Origin: Flammeovirgaceae bacterium SG7u.111
GTDB lineage: Bacteria > Bacteroidota > Bacteroidia > Cytophagales > Flammeovirgaceae
Length of the DNA stretch: 64,000 bases
Direction: 5' to 3'
NCBI GenBank assembly: GCA_034044135.1
Contig: CP139021.1
Coordinates: 4,417,635-4,481,634, forward strand
Below are positions 53,350 through 63,015 of this stretch, in pieces (position 1 is the first letter of the stretch; each line of letters starts with the position of its first letter). The position numbers and the translations under genes are program-made. The notes under the pieces were generated by a model that worked only from the letters and a program-made list of their open reading frames with translations, was not told the DNA's origin and did no database searches.

Positions 53350-54164
53350 TTCGGTAGTTGTATTTAGTTAACGATGATAATGAATTGGTATTGCTATTTT
53401 AGGGCTTCCACCGCTAACTTTTTTTGTTTTAGGGGCGGCAAACTTACAGACAGGAAGAAAACGATGTAGGTTATTCACATGGTTGACAGCACTTTACGTG
53501 ACAGGTATGTTTTATTGGAAAAAAGCTGTTTTTTTTATAAAAAATTGAAATACCCACAGAAACACACATGCCTATAGAGGGCACAAACCTTGGTAAACCA
53601 GGTAAAAAGCCATTTCCCAGCTTATTTTTTTTAACATTACCCCAAAAAGACTACATCCAAAGTTTTTTCCGGGATATCAAGAATCCTATATAGGAAAGTA
53701 TTCCCAAGATGGGAAAACATTACATCGGGGAGCAAGAAACCCCACCTGCCCGTGCAAGAAAAATAGGGTAAAAGCGAAAAAAACGGGCAATAAAATAGGC
53801 CATAAGTGCAAAAAAACAGCGGTAAAGTGATAGGCGGGCCCAACTACCTGATAGGTATCAACTTTTGGAGGGGCAAGAAGCCAGCTTTCTGGAAAAGATA
53901 AACAGCCCATACGGGTTTTAAACCGATATTTGAAATTCGGGACAGTATCTTTCTGGAATTATTGTGTTTAGAAAAGATTCTCCCCAATAAAAAACAAAAA
54001 CATAATTTAAATTAGGCAAGAAAAATACTTTTTTGATACTCATTATAGTAATGATGTAGCTAATTTTATAACTACGGGCTTGAAAAGCAGAGAAACCCTT
54101 CGTTGTGGCAGGCGAAGGGTTTCTTTATAACTTCAGATAATTAACCATTTATAATGACATAAAC
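53350..54164. other. 815-bp gene-free region
   Basis: Between the divergently and convergently read genes at 53349 and 54165. Two overlapping minus frames (53637-53910) are rejected as noise. The only structured element is the terminator at 54091-54124. Confidence 0.4.
54091..54124 (-). terminator. intrinsic terminator of the DUF349 gene
   Basis: AGAAACCCTTCG (54091-54102) and CGAAGGGTTTCT (54113-54124), 12 bp perfect, 10-base loop. On the minus strand it lies 41 bases after the DUF349 stop; the following T-run is weak. Confidence 0.7.
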
Positions 54165-56192
54165 TTATCCTATATTTCTAATAACCCTGATTTGCTTTTT
54201 GAGATCTTTTAACTGAACTGTAGCAGTCTCGATTTTTGATGTAAACTGCTCTTTTAACTTATCTGCTGTTTTAGACTTCGCAAAAAACTCTAGGTTGTTT
54301 TTCCAAAGAGCAATATCATTTTCCAAGTGAGTGATTTTTTTCCTCAGCACTTGCTCTTGTTTCTTTAGCTTAGAAATAACACTTGGAACCTCATTATATA
54401 TCTCCACCCTAGCCTGCAACTTCATTGCATCTATTTTATCTTCATCGAGCGGCAAGTTGTCATAATAGTTATCTAAAGCATAAAGAAATTTGTCTAGTAT
54501 AGAATTAATATCTTTTCTCGGCACATAACCTATCTCCAGGAATTCATTTTTCAACGCCTCTAATTCCCCTTCATTCTCCTCTTTTTTCTCGGCAAGCTCA
54601 TCTATCTTTTTAATAATAGCCAATTTCTTCTCAAGATTGACCACAAACTCTTTGTCTTGCTCTGAGCGCTTATTCCTTTTTCTTTCAAAAAAGAAGTCAC
54701 AAGCAGCTTTAAATCGCTCATAAATACTGTCTCGATGAGATTCAGGAACTGGACCAACTTTCTTCCACTCTTGCTGAAGTCCTTTTAGTTTATCAGCGGT
54801 TTCATTCCACTCACTACTTTCCTTCAATGCTTCAGCCTTTACACACAGCTCTTCTTTTTTAGCAAGATTCTCTTTACGAGATGCTTCAAGTTGCTCAAAG
54901 AACTTGTTTTTGTTGGCAAAGAACGCTTTGAAATTCCCCCAAAACTGCTTATTGATGTCTTTAGCAACTTCCCTGGGCAAAGGACCAATTTTCTCCCAGT
55001 CCTTTTGCACAGCTAAGAGCTCTTTTGTCTTCTCATTCCAAGCCTTAATCCTGTCAGAGTCAAAGGTCACATATTCCTCAAGCTTGATGCAAAGCTCTTG
55101 CTTGATTTTCATGTTTTCTTGAAGCTGCTTTTTATACTCTTCGGCAAAGGCTCGTTTTTTCTCATAAAGCTCATCCGATGCTTTTTTGAAACGCTGCCAA
55201 ACTTCTTCCTGCTGCTCTTTCGGGATAGGACCTATTGCTTTATATTCCTCATGCAATTTATTCAGCGCTTTTACCGCATTGTTCAAATTCTCTTCGCTTA
55301 ACAAAGCCTCAGCTTTCTCACAAAGAGAAAGTTTTGCATCTAAGTTCTTCTTCCTGTCCAGCTCTTTCAGATCATGCTCTATACTTTTATGGTCATAGAA
55401 CAAATCCAATATGGCACTATATGTTCGGTAAAGATTTTCCGCTTCTGCTTGAGGAACCGAACCAATTTCTTTCCATTTGTTTTGGAACTCTTTCATCTTC
55501 TCAAAGCTACCTTTTTGGTCTTCAGAGTCAATGAGTTCCTTTATGTCTTGTATAATCTTTTGCTTAGCCTTAAGATTATCACCTCTTTCTTTTCTTAGAG
55601 AAGAATAATGCTCTTTCTTCTTTTGATCGTGCGCCTTGAAATTGGTATAAAAAACATTGATACCTTCAGGGGCATTATATACAAAGCCTTCATCCACTCC
55701 TTCATTATCTGCTACATAAGCAGTCTTTTGAGTTTCAGCAGCTTCACTGTTCAATTTATCTACCACTTCCCTCATTGCTACAAAAGCTTTATCAGCTTTG
55801 CGAATATCCTCCTCTTTAAGCATGGCTATACTAGCCTCTAATATTTCCTCCAAAGAGCTTTTTGAATAATCAACCGCCTCTTCCTCCACAGTTTCTTCCT
55901 CTGCAGATTCATCTTCTTCACTTTCTTCTTCCACAGCTTTCTCCTTAGCTATAGACTCTTCAGCTTCTACTTTTTCTTCAGCAACTTTTGGAACTTCAAC
56001 TTTTTTCTCTTCTGGAGCACTTTCTTCCTCTTTTTTTGGTATTTCTACCACTTCAGGAGATGCTTCTTCAACAACTTTTGTGTTTGGCGTTTCTTCCGAA
56101 TCACTTCCGCTGTTCTCAGCAGATGTTACTATTTCTTTTTCTTCTTTTTCCGCGTTTTTACCCTCATTTGGGGTACCATTGTCATCGTTCAT
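54165..56192 (-). CDS. DUF349 domain protein with five repeats
   Basis: A 675-residue protein. An acidic Glu/Ser tail (residues 1-110) precedes at least five DUF349 units, each carrying a W-x-x-I/V-G-x-x-P core (KWKEIGSVP, EYKAIGPIP, DWEKIGPLP, EWKKVGPVP, EFLEIGYVP), then a final helical part. DUF349 proteins are helical and cytoplasmic; the function is unknown, though nucleic-acid or ribosome-related roles have been suggested. A good AAGGAGG (56197-56203) precedes the ATG at 56192. Confidence 0.9.
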   Translation of the reverse strand: MNDDNGTPNEGKNAEKEEKEIVTSAENSGSDSEETPNTKVVEEASPEVVEIPKKEEESAPEEKKVEVPKVAEEKVEAEESIAKEKAVEEESEEDESAEEETVEEEAVDYSKSSLEEILEASIAMLKEEDIRKADKAFVAMREVVDKLNSEAAETQKTAYVADNEGVDEGFVYNAPEGINVFYTNFKAHDQKKKEHYSSLRKERGDNLKAKQKIIQDIKELIDSEDQKGSFEKMKEFQNKWKEIGSVPQAEAENLYRTYSAILDLFYDHKSIEHDLKELDRKKNLDAKLSLCEKAEALLSEENLNNAVKALNKLHEEYKAIGPIPKEQQEEVWQRFKKASDELYEKKRAFAEEYKKQLQENMKIKQELCIKLEEYVTFDSDRIKAWNEKTKELLAVQKDWEKIGPLPREVAKDINKQFWGNFKAFFANKNKFFEQLEASRKENLAKKEELCVKAEALKESSEWNETADKLKGLQQEWKKVGPVPESHRDSIYERFKAACDFFFERKRNKRSEQDKEFVVNLEKKLAIIKKIDELAEKKEENEGELEALKNEFLEIGYVPRKDINSILDKFLYALDNYYDNLPLDEDKIDAMKLQARVEIYNEVPSVISKLKKQEQVLRKKITHLENDIALWKNNLEFFAKSKTADKLKEQFTSKIETATVQLKDLKKQIRVIRNIG

Positions 56193-56234
56193 ACGTCCTC
56201 CTTAATTGGTTTTAAGCAAAGCTAACAAAATGTA

Positions 56235-56810
56235 TTAATTAAGCCGAGGGTCGATAGGATAATTTGAAAGCATCTTGTATTTACTTCCCATTGATCGTAA
56301 CACCTCTTGCCACAAATTTTCCGGTTCTATTTCGAATATTTTTTTTAAGTCTATTTTAGCTATTACCCACGAATTTTTATTGAGTTCTTCTTCTAATTGG
56401 TTTTTACCCCAACCACTGTAGCCCACAAATAGCCTGCAGTTTTTTGAAGAGACTTCCCCATTCATGTGCAAGAGCTTAAGTTCATCATAATTCCCACCCC
56501 AAAATACACCTTCCTGAAGCTTTGTGCTCCCATCCAGCATATCAAAGGTATGGATTACATGGAGAGTATTTTGCTCGACTGGTCCGCCTACAAAGATATC
56601 GTTACCCATAATGAGTGGATCTGGGACATCTTCTACATCCACACTAACTGGCTTGTTTATTACCAAACCAAATGCACCCTCTTCTTTATGCTCACAAATC
56701 AGTATTACTGAACGGGCAAAATTAGGATCGTCTAAAAATGGCTCGGCAACCAACACATCTCCTTTTATAACCTCCATATTATCGTTGAGGCTTGTGTCGA
56801 ATAATTGCAT
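56235..56810 (-). CDS. YqgE/AlgH family protein
   Basis: A 191-residue protein of the YqgE/AlgH group (GDVLVAEPFLDDPNFARSVILICEHKEEGAFGLVINKP, GGPVEQNTLHVIHTF, FVGYSGWGKNQLEEELNKNSWV). The family is widespread and thought to have a small-domain regulatory or chaperone role, molecular function unresolved. ATG 56810 is used, with an in-frame ATG at 56777 as an alternative. It lies directly upstream of the DUF349 gene with a 42-base gap. Confidence 0.92.
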   Translation of the reverse strand: MQLFDTSLNDNMEVIKGDVLVAEPFLDDPNFARSVILICEHKEEGAFGLVINKPVSVDVEDVPDPLIMGNDIFVGGPVEQNTLHVIHTFDMLDGSTKLQEGVFWGGNYDELKLLHMNGEVSSKNCRLFVGYSGWGKNQLEEELNKNSWVIAKIDLKKIFEIEPENLWQEVLRSMGSKYKMLSNYPIDPRLN

Positions 56811-57727
56811 AGTGATGTTTGGTTTTATGCTTAAATGTAAATTTCAGATTTAGGATACTGCGCTTATATAAATCCCTAACCTATTAACTATCAATATGGT
56901 TATATAAAAATAGGTTTCCCTTTTCCAAAAAATACACATACATTAAAGTTTACATGCACAGTCAACTTTTCATATTTACGAATAAAATAGAACTATTAAA
57001 ATGATAGGCATCAATTTTTTATAAAGAGGGGCTCATTCCAAACTGTGAGTAAAAAAAGGTTTATGTCAGCAGCAAAGATATCGAGGTCAGTAAAAAATAG
57101 TTTGTCCAAAAAATGCCTAAACACCCTTACCTTTTATTAGATTAACTGGATAAAATCCACCGTTGTACAAGGTAGAAACATTTTTAGCTTTTCACAATCC
57201 AAACATTATATTTTTTTAACACCCAGCTCACTCTTTTCTATATCATATGAAAAGATGTTTAACCTTCCGGTTTGAAATGCATAGTTCAAAATCAAGACTT
57301 CCACCATTCCATTAGTTTTGTAGTTGCGACACAAACAAGACCAAATGACAAATAGTCTTGGACAAACTTAAACTATTAACCAGGCCTACCGAAGCATAAT
57401 TCAAAAACTGTATGCTGAATTTGCGTTAAAATGATACTTTTTTGATTTGCCCTGATTATATAAAATCACCCCTGTCATAAACCCTGATATAGTCTAATAC
57501 ATTATACAATTCATGTTAGAATATGAGCGATAGGCTTGACTTTACCACACATCACATCTGTAAATTAACGTATACCGCACAACTATACATACTTTCTTGT
57601 TTATGCCAACACAAACATACTTATGCCATAATTTTTTAGAGGTATCAAAATTTTGAACTAATATTTTCATCATAATAACGTTTGCTTAATGATAATACTT
57701 TTCAATTATAACTCATATGTAACTATC
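56811..57727. other. 917-bp gene-free region
   Basis: The largest gap in the window. AT-rich, no convincing frame, no strong hairpin; TAGTTTTG at 57313-57320 could be a -7 box. It must contain the promoters for the divergent YqgE and arrestin-like genes but is longer than they need. Confidence 0.4.
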
Positions 57728-58213
57728 ATGGAATACTGGGACAAAGTTCAGCAAGCTAAAAAGAGTGTAGTAACTGAAAAAGTTGCTAAAGTAACTGTTG
57801 ATATCCAAGACCCTAAGCTTGGAGAACCTTTCAAAGTAGTAGTAAATACTTCTATTTCACATCAGGATCTAAATATCAATGGTGTATATGTGAAAATAAG
57901 AGGTATTGAAAGAGTAATCATTACAAATGTAAAGATCCCTGCCGCTTCAGATGTAGGAGTTAATGGTGATGTGGAGATTGTAGGCGTAGATTTACAGAGA
58001 TCTGCAGAAACTAATGAACTAGAGCAAAGCATTTATGGACCTGCTAATCTAACTGCCAACGAAGATTATGTCTGGGAAGCTGAAGTTCAACTTCCTCAAG
58101 GAGCACTACCTTCCTACAGAGGGTTTAACGCAGCTCACGAATGGGAAATATTGGCAGGACTAGATGCAAGAGGCTTTGACCCTGACTCAGGCTGGAAAAA
58201 ATTTATTGTTTAA
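57728..58213 (+). CDS. hypothetical protein, arrestin/SpoOM-like
   Basis: A 161-residue beta-rich protein (VTVDIQDPKLGEPFKVVVNTSISHQDLNINGVYVKIRGIE..., AEVQLPQGALPSYRGFNAAHEWEILAGLDARGFDPDSGWKKFIV) with a strand arrangement like the arrestin-like SpoOM/sporulation-control domain. No signal peptide. Start at 57728 (MEYWDKVQ) is preferred over an upstream in-frame start at 57689. Probably cytoplasmic scaffold; function unknown. Confidence 0.7.
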   Translation: MEYWDKVQQAKKSVVTEKVAKVTVDIQDPKLGEPFKVVVNTSISHQDLNINGVYVKIRGIERVIITNVKIPAASDVGVNGDVEIVGVDLQRSAETNELEQSIYGPANLTANEDYVWEAEVQLPQGALPSYRGFNAAHEWEILAGLDARGFDPDSGWKKFIV

Positions 58214-58617
58214 ACATATTCAAGTCCACTACACAAAGTAAGGACTTAAATAGTATAACATTACCAATCACCAGAGAGGCTTACTTCTCTGGTTTTTTTG
58301 CATACACATTTGTATTTTCCTTTTGTGGCGAAAATTATAGAGTTTGCTAGCGGTCGTTAAATGGGGTACTTTTCAAAGTTTTCTTCGTATATAATTGGAG
58401 AAACAAGAATAAGGTAAATTATATACGTACAACCTTTTTAGGCTATTCTTACGTATATCTAACTAGTATTTTTCACCAACCGAATACTAAACTACACCTC
58501 AAACAAAGCACGAGCCATGAATTTAGGTTTTCCCACCTTGGTAAAACTTGTTGAATATCAGGCCCAGAACACAACAAAAGCCTTTACCACATCCTTTACA
58601 CAATCAAGCTATAGAAA
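58214..58617. other. intergenic region
   Basis: Contains the terminator at 58270-58299 and a 56-codon plus frame from 58516 that runs out of frame into the NfeD gene; I do not call it. Confidence 0.4.
58270..58299 (+). terminator. intrinsic terminator
   Basis: ACCAGAGA (58270-58277) with TCTCTGGT (58286-58293), then six T. It ends the arrestin-like gene. Confidence 0.85.
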
Positions 58618-59202
58618 ATGGAAACTCTTATTGAATTATTTGGTGCTAGCTCTAAACTTGAAGCAATCTACTGGCTTATGGCAGTAGGGTCCTCAGCCAT
58701 GCTGGGAATCAGATTGTTATTAGGTACAATTGGGATAGAGCTAGACCACGAACTTGACTTCGACATAGCAGGCATGGATGTTTCCCTTTCTTCGTTCGTT
58801 GCTTTTGTGTGTATAGCTGGCTGGACGGGCGTGCTTGGCTTTAACATGCCCACACCACTTACCAAAGCAATGGTAATAGGGGTATCAAGCATAGCTGGCG
58901 GCGCTGGTTTTTTCCTTTCCTTAGTCCTTTTCAAGCAAATGAAAAACTTGGAGAACAATGGAAATTTGGAAATTGACAATGCCATTGGGAAAGTAGGAAA
59001 AGTTTACTTGGGAATTCCTGGCGAAAGAAATGGACCAGGCCAAGTGGAAGTAGTAGTGCAAGGTCGCCTTACCATTATGGATGCTCTTACTGATGGGGCT
59101 ACAATAATTACAGGTCAAAAAGTTTTGGTTTATGCCACTGAAGGTGATAAATTACTCGTTGAGAGCTACGACGAAAAGGCTATAGAAGAGGGCATAAGTT
59201 AA
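58618..59202 (+). CDS. NfeD-like membrane protein
   Basis: A 194-residue protein with three hydrophobic helices (about 15-37, 55-75, 80-103) and a C-terminal OB-fold region (about 120-190: NAIGKVGKVYLGIPGERNGPGQVEVVVQGRLTIMDAL). This is the NfeD type that pairs with flotillin. The flotillin gene starts 70 bases downstream, with a short AAAGAGC/GCTCTTT hairpin (59217-59238) between. It probably helps organise flotillin assemblies in the membrane, as YuaF does in Bacillus. Confidence 0.85.
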   Translation: METLIELFGASSKLEAIYWLMAVGSSAMLGIRLLLGTIGIELDHELDFDIAGMDVSLSSFVAFVCIAGWTGVLGFNMPTPLTKAMVIGVSSIAGGAGFFLSLVLFKQMKNLENNGNLEIDNAIGKVGKVYLGIPGERNGPGQVEVVVQGRLTIMDALTDGATIITGQKVLVYATEGDKLLVESYDEKAIEEGIS

Positions 59203-59272
59203 ATTGCAATAACATAAAAGAGCACTTTACCGCTCTTTCCAAAATATTTTTTTCACTCTAACCAAAAATCAA

Positions 59273-60742
59273 ATGGCAGATTTTCTTTTAAACTCCGTTG
59301 GGATCACCGTCCTGACAGTTGTGATACTTTTTCTTTTCTTACTGACCCGCTACAAACGATGTCCTTCTAACAGGATATTGGTAGTGTACGGTAAAGTTGG
59401 CAAAGGCAAAAGTGCCAAGTGTGTACACGGTGGCGGAGAATTTGTACTACCTATTATCCAAGAATGGAAATACCTAAGTCTTAGCCCTTTGCCCATCGAA
59501 ATCGACCTCCGAGGAGCACTTTCAAAGCAAAATATTCGTATCAACACGCCAAGTACTTTCACAGTAGGTATCTCTACTCGCCAAGAAATCATGCTCAATG
59601 CCGCTGAAAGGCTATTGGGCTTGACCGACGATGAAATTAGGGAGCAAGCATTGGATATCATTTTGGGTCAATTGAGGTTAGTAATTGCTACGCTTACTAT
59701 TGAAGAAATCAACCAAGACCGCGAGCAGTTTTTGCAGCTGATCAACAAGCATGTAGCTACTGAGCTAAACAAAGTTGGCTTGGAACTGATAAACGTGAAC
59801 ATCAAAGATATCACAGATGAGTCTGGCTACATTGAAGCAATAGGTAAAAAAGCTGCTTCTGAAGCTATAAACATGGCAAAAATTGAAGTTGCCAAACAAG
59901 AAAGAAATGGTGCAATTGGTGAAGCCAAAGCGAATAGGGAAAAAGACGTAGAGGTTGCTTCTGAATCTGCCGAATCGGAAACTGGTACGAAAAAAGCAAA
60001 TGCCCACCAGCGTATTGGAGTAGCCAACCTTGAAGCAGAAGCGGTAGAGGGCGAGAACCAGTCAAAAGCTAAAGTAGCCGAATACGATGCAACTCTTGCC
60101 GAAAAAACTGCCGAGGCCCAACGCCGAAGCGATGTGGCAAAAGCCCTTGCCGAAAGGGAAATTCTTGAAGCACAAAAGGCTGCCGAACTTTCTAAATTAG
60201 AGAAAGAGCAAATTGTGAAGGAGGAAATTGAAAAACGTAAGAAAGAACTCATTGCTGAGGCACAAGCTGAACAGATTAGGCGAGTAGCAAAAGGGGATGC
60301 CGATGCAACCTTGCTCAAGTACAAAGCAGAAGCAGAAGGCTTACAAAAACTTTTGGATGCAAAAGCGAAGGGTTACAAAGAGATTATTGCGGCATGTAAT
60401 GGCGATAGCAAAGCAGCTTCTACTCTACTCTTATTAGAGAAAATGGAAGAACTGGTTGCCAAGCAAACTGACGCCATCTCTAACCTTAAAATCGATAAAA
60501 TCACGGTTTGGGACTCGGGTAATGGAAACGGTGAAGGAGGAGCCACTTCTAATTTCATCAAAAACTTCATTAATACCTTGCCTCCTATCCACGATCTTGC
60601 CAAGCAAGCTGGCATCGATCTGCCTAACTTCCTTGGTTCGATGAAAGCCGATGAAAACCCAGAGCTTGACGTTGTCCACTTAAAAAATGGAAAAACACCT
60701 TCAGCTCCTACAAACGATGCTGAAGCTCCATTAGAGGCTTAA
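59273..60742 (+). CDS. flotillin-like SPFH protein
   Basis: A 489-residue protein: N-terminal membrane helix (VGITVLTVVILFLFLLTRY), SPFH domain to about 190, a long Ala/Glu-rich coiled coil (about 195-365, many AEA and KAE repeats) and a C-terminal region. Matches the FloT/YuaG family that forms membrane microdomains. Co-transcribed with the NfeD gene. Terminator follows. Confidence 0.93.
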   Translation: MADFLLNSVGITVLTVVILFLFLLTRYKRCPSNRILVVYGKVGKGKSAKCVHGGGEFVLPIIQEWKYLSLSPLPIEIDLRGALSKQNIRINTPSTFTVGISTRQEIMLNAAERLLGLTDDEIREQALDIILGQLRLVIATLTIEEINQDREQFLQLINKHVATELNKVGLELINVNIKDITDESGYIEAIGKKAASEAINMAKIEVAKQERNGAIGEAKANREKDVEVASESAESETGTKKANAHQRIGVANLEAEAVEGENQSKAKVAEYDATLAEKTAEAQRRSDVAKALAEREILEAQKAAELSKLEKEQIVKEEIEKRKKELIAEAQAEQIRRVAKGDADATLLKYKAEAEGLQKLLDAKAKGYKEIIAACNGDSKAASTLLLLEKMEELVAKQTDAISNLKIDKITVWDSGNGNGEGGATSNFIKNFINTLPPIHDLAKQAGIDLPNFLGSMKADENPELDVVHLKNGKTPSAPTNDAEAPLEA

Positions 60743-60765
60743 ATCTGGTTAAAACAGAAATTTTT

Positions 60766-60794
60766 AAGGCACAAAGCGATAAGCTTTGTGCCTT
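60766..60794 (+). terminator. intrinsic terminator
   Basis: AAGGCACAAAGC (60766-60777) pairs with GCTTTGTGCCTT (60783-60794), 12 bp, loop GATAA, then TCTTTTTT. Confidence 0.88.
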
Positions 60795-60814
60795 TCTTTT
60801 TTCTCCTACCTTTG
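60785..60814 (+). promoter_or_regulatory. promoter of the Gfo/Idh/MocA gene
   Basis: TTTG (60785-60788), 18 bases, TACCTTTG (60807-60814) fit the Bacteroidota consensus. The -33 box overlaps the terminator stem of the flotillin gene. Confidence 0.5.
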
Positions 60815-60853
60815 CCCTCTGTCAAAACCTTAAAATTAAAACACAAAACCTAA

Positions 60854-61921
60854 ATGATAAATATCGCCTTTATAGGAGCTGGAGGGATTTCCAAGCCCCA
60901 TGCATTTGCCCTTGCAGCTTTGCCATTCTATTACCAAGATGCACCCAAGTTCCGCAAAATAGCTGTAGCATCGCGAAACCCCACAGCCAAAGCCGAATTC
61001 ACCCAATCGCTTGGCTTTGAGGAGACTATTTCCCACGAAGAACTTTGGCAGCGTGAAGATATAGACACGGTGTACATCCTCGGACCTAACGTAGTACATT
61101 TTGCCCATTTACAGCAAGTCTTGGCAATGAAAAATATCAAACGGGTGTATGTGGAAAAACCACTTTGCGCAAATGCGGAGGAAGAACAAGAAATAGAAAA
61201 AATAATAGCAAACCCTCCTAAGGGAGTTCATTTTCAAGTTGGATTTCAGTTTTTGCAGATGCCAGCCATCCAAAAAGCTTTGGGCTTGTGGAAATCAGAA
61301 GACTTTGGTAATGCTTTGCACTTTCGCTTCGTCTATAAGCACAGCGACTATTTAGACAAAGCGTACCGAGATAAACGGCAAAACCGCCTTGTTCCAGCTC
61401 CTGAAGGTGGAGCTATCGCCGATCTTGGCTCTCACGCTTTTAGTCTGCTATTGGCTTTTATAGGTAATGAAGTTGAAGTTGTAAACGCACTCCACAGTGG
61501 GAATTACGAGGATGTCCCCAAGCATTCGGACTTGTATGCAGAAGTATTTTTGAAAGACAAAAAAAGCAAAGCCATAGGAACACTGGTTGCCAGCAGGGTA
61601 TCTGTGGGCACAGGCGATTTACTTGAATTTGAAATAAGCGGAACAAAAGGCGCAATCCGTTTCAACACAGAAAAGCCTGATTTTTATACCTATCACCTGA
61701 AAGGGCAAACTGAAGGCTGGGTAGAAGTACCTTGCGGTTCTGAATACGAAAGTGTGACATCTTTTCCATCTAAGCACGTGCCAGGAGGCTGGCTAAGGGC
61801 ACTTATCCATGCCCATTACCTGTTCCTTTCGGGAAGCCAAAGCAGCGAGTTTTTACCCGGCTTGGCACATGGCCTGGAAGTACAAAATTTGATTAGGAAA
61901 ACTGCCAAAGCATTTAGGTAA
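60854..61921 (+). CDS. Gfo/Idh/MocA family oxidoreductase
   Basis: A 355-residue NAD(P)-dependent dehydrogenase. N-terminal Rossmann motif IAFIGAGGISKPHAFAL, the catalytic EKPLCAN stretch (Glu-Lys-Pro), and the substrate-domain pattern GGAIADLGSHAFSLL with its His. Typical substrates are sugars, inositols or cyclitols; unspecified here. Monocistronic, terminator follows. Confidence 0.93.
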   Translation: MINIAFIGAGGISKPHAFALAALPFYYQDAPKFRKIAVASRNPTAKAEFTQSLGFEETISHEELWQREDIDTVYILGPNVVHFAHLQQVLAMKNIKRVYVEKPLCANAEEEQEIEKIIANPPKGVHFQVGFQFLQMPAIQKALGLWKSEDFGNALHFRFVYKHSDYLDKAYRDKRQNRLVPAPEGGAIADLGSHAFSLLLAFIGNEVEVVNALHSGNYEDVPKHSDLYAEVFLKDKKSKAIGTLVASRVSVGTGDLLEFEISGTKGAIRFNTEKPDFYTYHLKGQTEGWVEVPCGSEYESVTSFPSKHVPGGWLRALIHAHYLFLSGSQSSEFLPGLAHGLEVQNLIRKTAKAFR

Positions 61922-61932
61922 CTGACAATAAA

Positions 61933-61957
61933 AAAGCCAAGCAGTATGCTTGGCTTT
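61933..61957. terminator. bidirectional terminator
   Basis: AAAGCCAAGCA (61933-61943) with TGCTTGGCTTT (61947-61957), 11 bp, loop GTA, A/T tails on both sides. Between the convergent oxidoreductase and FecR genes. Confidence 0.85.
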
Positions 61958-61992
61958 ACTTGTAAAATGAGTAATTGTAATCTGATCTGCAA

Positions 61993-63015
61993 TTATTTTG
62001 ATGGCTGGTCTATTGTAACCTGTTTGCCATTTATCTTATAAGTAAAATTGAAAACTCCTTGCATTTGCTGCAATGCTTCCTCTAACGATTTGTCTTTCAC
62101 ATCGGCAGAAAAACTAAAATCTAAAATAGCCTTATCCCTTATCACAAAAGAGACATCATAATACCTTTCGAAGGTTTTAAAAACCTTGCTTACTTTCGTT
62201 TTCCTGAAAGCAAACGTACTATCAGTCCAAGCAATTAACTCATTATGAAGATTGTCCATTTGAGCTACCCTTCCGTTTTTCACACTCAGTACAGCAGCTT
62301 CGTCTTTGGTAAGCAGAAGCGTATTATCTCCATCTAGGTCACCAAAAGAAACTTTACCACTCGTTACCGCAATGGTTTCATTCTCAGCTTCTGGATAGGC
62401 TTCTATCGCAAACGAAGTACCCAACACTTTGGTTAAAGAATGAGCCGTTTCAATTACGAAAGGCTTATCAGGGTTCTTGGTCACATCAAAATAGGCCAAT
62501 CCTTCTAGGTTTACCTCTCTCACACTTCCGAAAGTTTCAGGGTAAGAAAGTTTTGAATCAGGCGCAAGTAAAACCTTTGTGCCATCAGGCAAAACGATGT
62601 TTTTTGTTTCCCCTTTCAAGGCAACTGCTTCCAAGCCTGGTGTGCTCGCACTTTGCAACACATATACCAGTGAAAACACACTAACCATCAACAATGCGAC
62701 GGCCGCAGCTGCCCTAAAGACTAAACGCTTTTTCTTAAATGAAAGCTGGACATGAGTAGTCGTCGCTTGATCTTCTACTGCATCAGATCCTAGTCTGCCG
62801 CTCATTTTTTCTATGGCAGCGTCAATTTCGCTATCCGAAAATGTTGGCTCCAAATTATGCTTTTTGGACGAGTTCCATATCATAGAGGCTTCTCTCAGCT
62901 GTTTTTCAAACTCAGGATGTTCTTTCTTGAGCCTTGAAATATGGCTTGAGGTTTCTTCGCCAGCCTCTTCTGATAAATAGTGAGCTATCAGTGTCCAGTA
63001 TTGGTCGTTTTCCAT
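61993..63015 (-). CDS. FecR family anti-sigma factor
   Basis: A 340-residue protein: cytoplasmic N-terminal sigma-binding part (to about 95), one helix (RAAAAVALLMVSVFSLVYVL), a FecR beta domain (about 130-240, LPDGTKVLLAPDSKLSYPETFG, GLAYFDVTKN) and a C-terminal DUF4974-like plug (residues about 265-335, VSFVIRDKAILDFSFSADVKDKSLEEALQQMQ). It controls the FecI-like factor 257 bases upstream on the same strand, usually in response to a SusC/TonB receptor. No SusC gene follows; convergent genes stand there. Confidence 0.9.
   Translation of the reverse strand: MENDQYWTLIAHYLSEEAGEETSSHISRLKKEHPEFEKQLREASMIWNSSKKHNLEPTFSDSEIDAAIEKMSGRLGSDAVEDQATTTHVQLSFKKKRLVFRAAAAVALLMVSVFSLVYVLQSASTPGLEAVALKGETKNIVLPDGTKVLLAPDSKLSYPETFGSVREVNLEGLAYFDVTKNPDKPFVIETAHSLTKVLGTSFAIEAYPEAENETIAVTSGKVSFGDLDGDNTLLLTKDEAAVLSVKNGRVAQMDNLHNELIAWTDSTFAFRKTKVSKVFKTFERYYDVSFVIRDKAILDFSFSADVKDKSLEEALQQMQGVFNFTYKINGKQVTIDQPSK

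Noticed and set aside
53637-53910. two overlapping minus frames in the large gap
   Set aside because: Hydrophobic, cysteine- and phenylalanine-rich chance frames without ribosome sites.
54904-55841. several plus frames antisense to the DUF349 gene
   Set aside because: Leu/Phe/Ser-rich shadows of Lys/Glu-rich coding sequence.
58516-58686. 56-codon plus frame overlapping the start of the NfeD gene
   Set aside because: No similarity recognised, and it overlaps the real gene out of frame.
59827-60324. long minus frame antisense to the flotillin coiled coil
   Set aside because: Ser/Ala-rich shadow caused by the repeated Ala/Glu codons of the flotillin gene.
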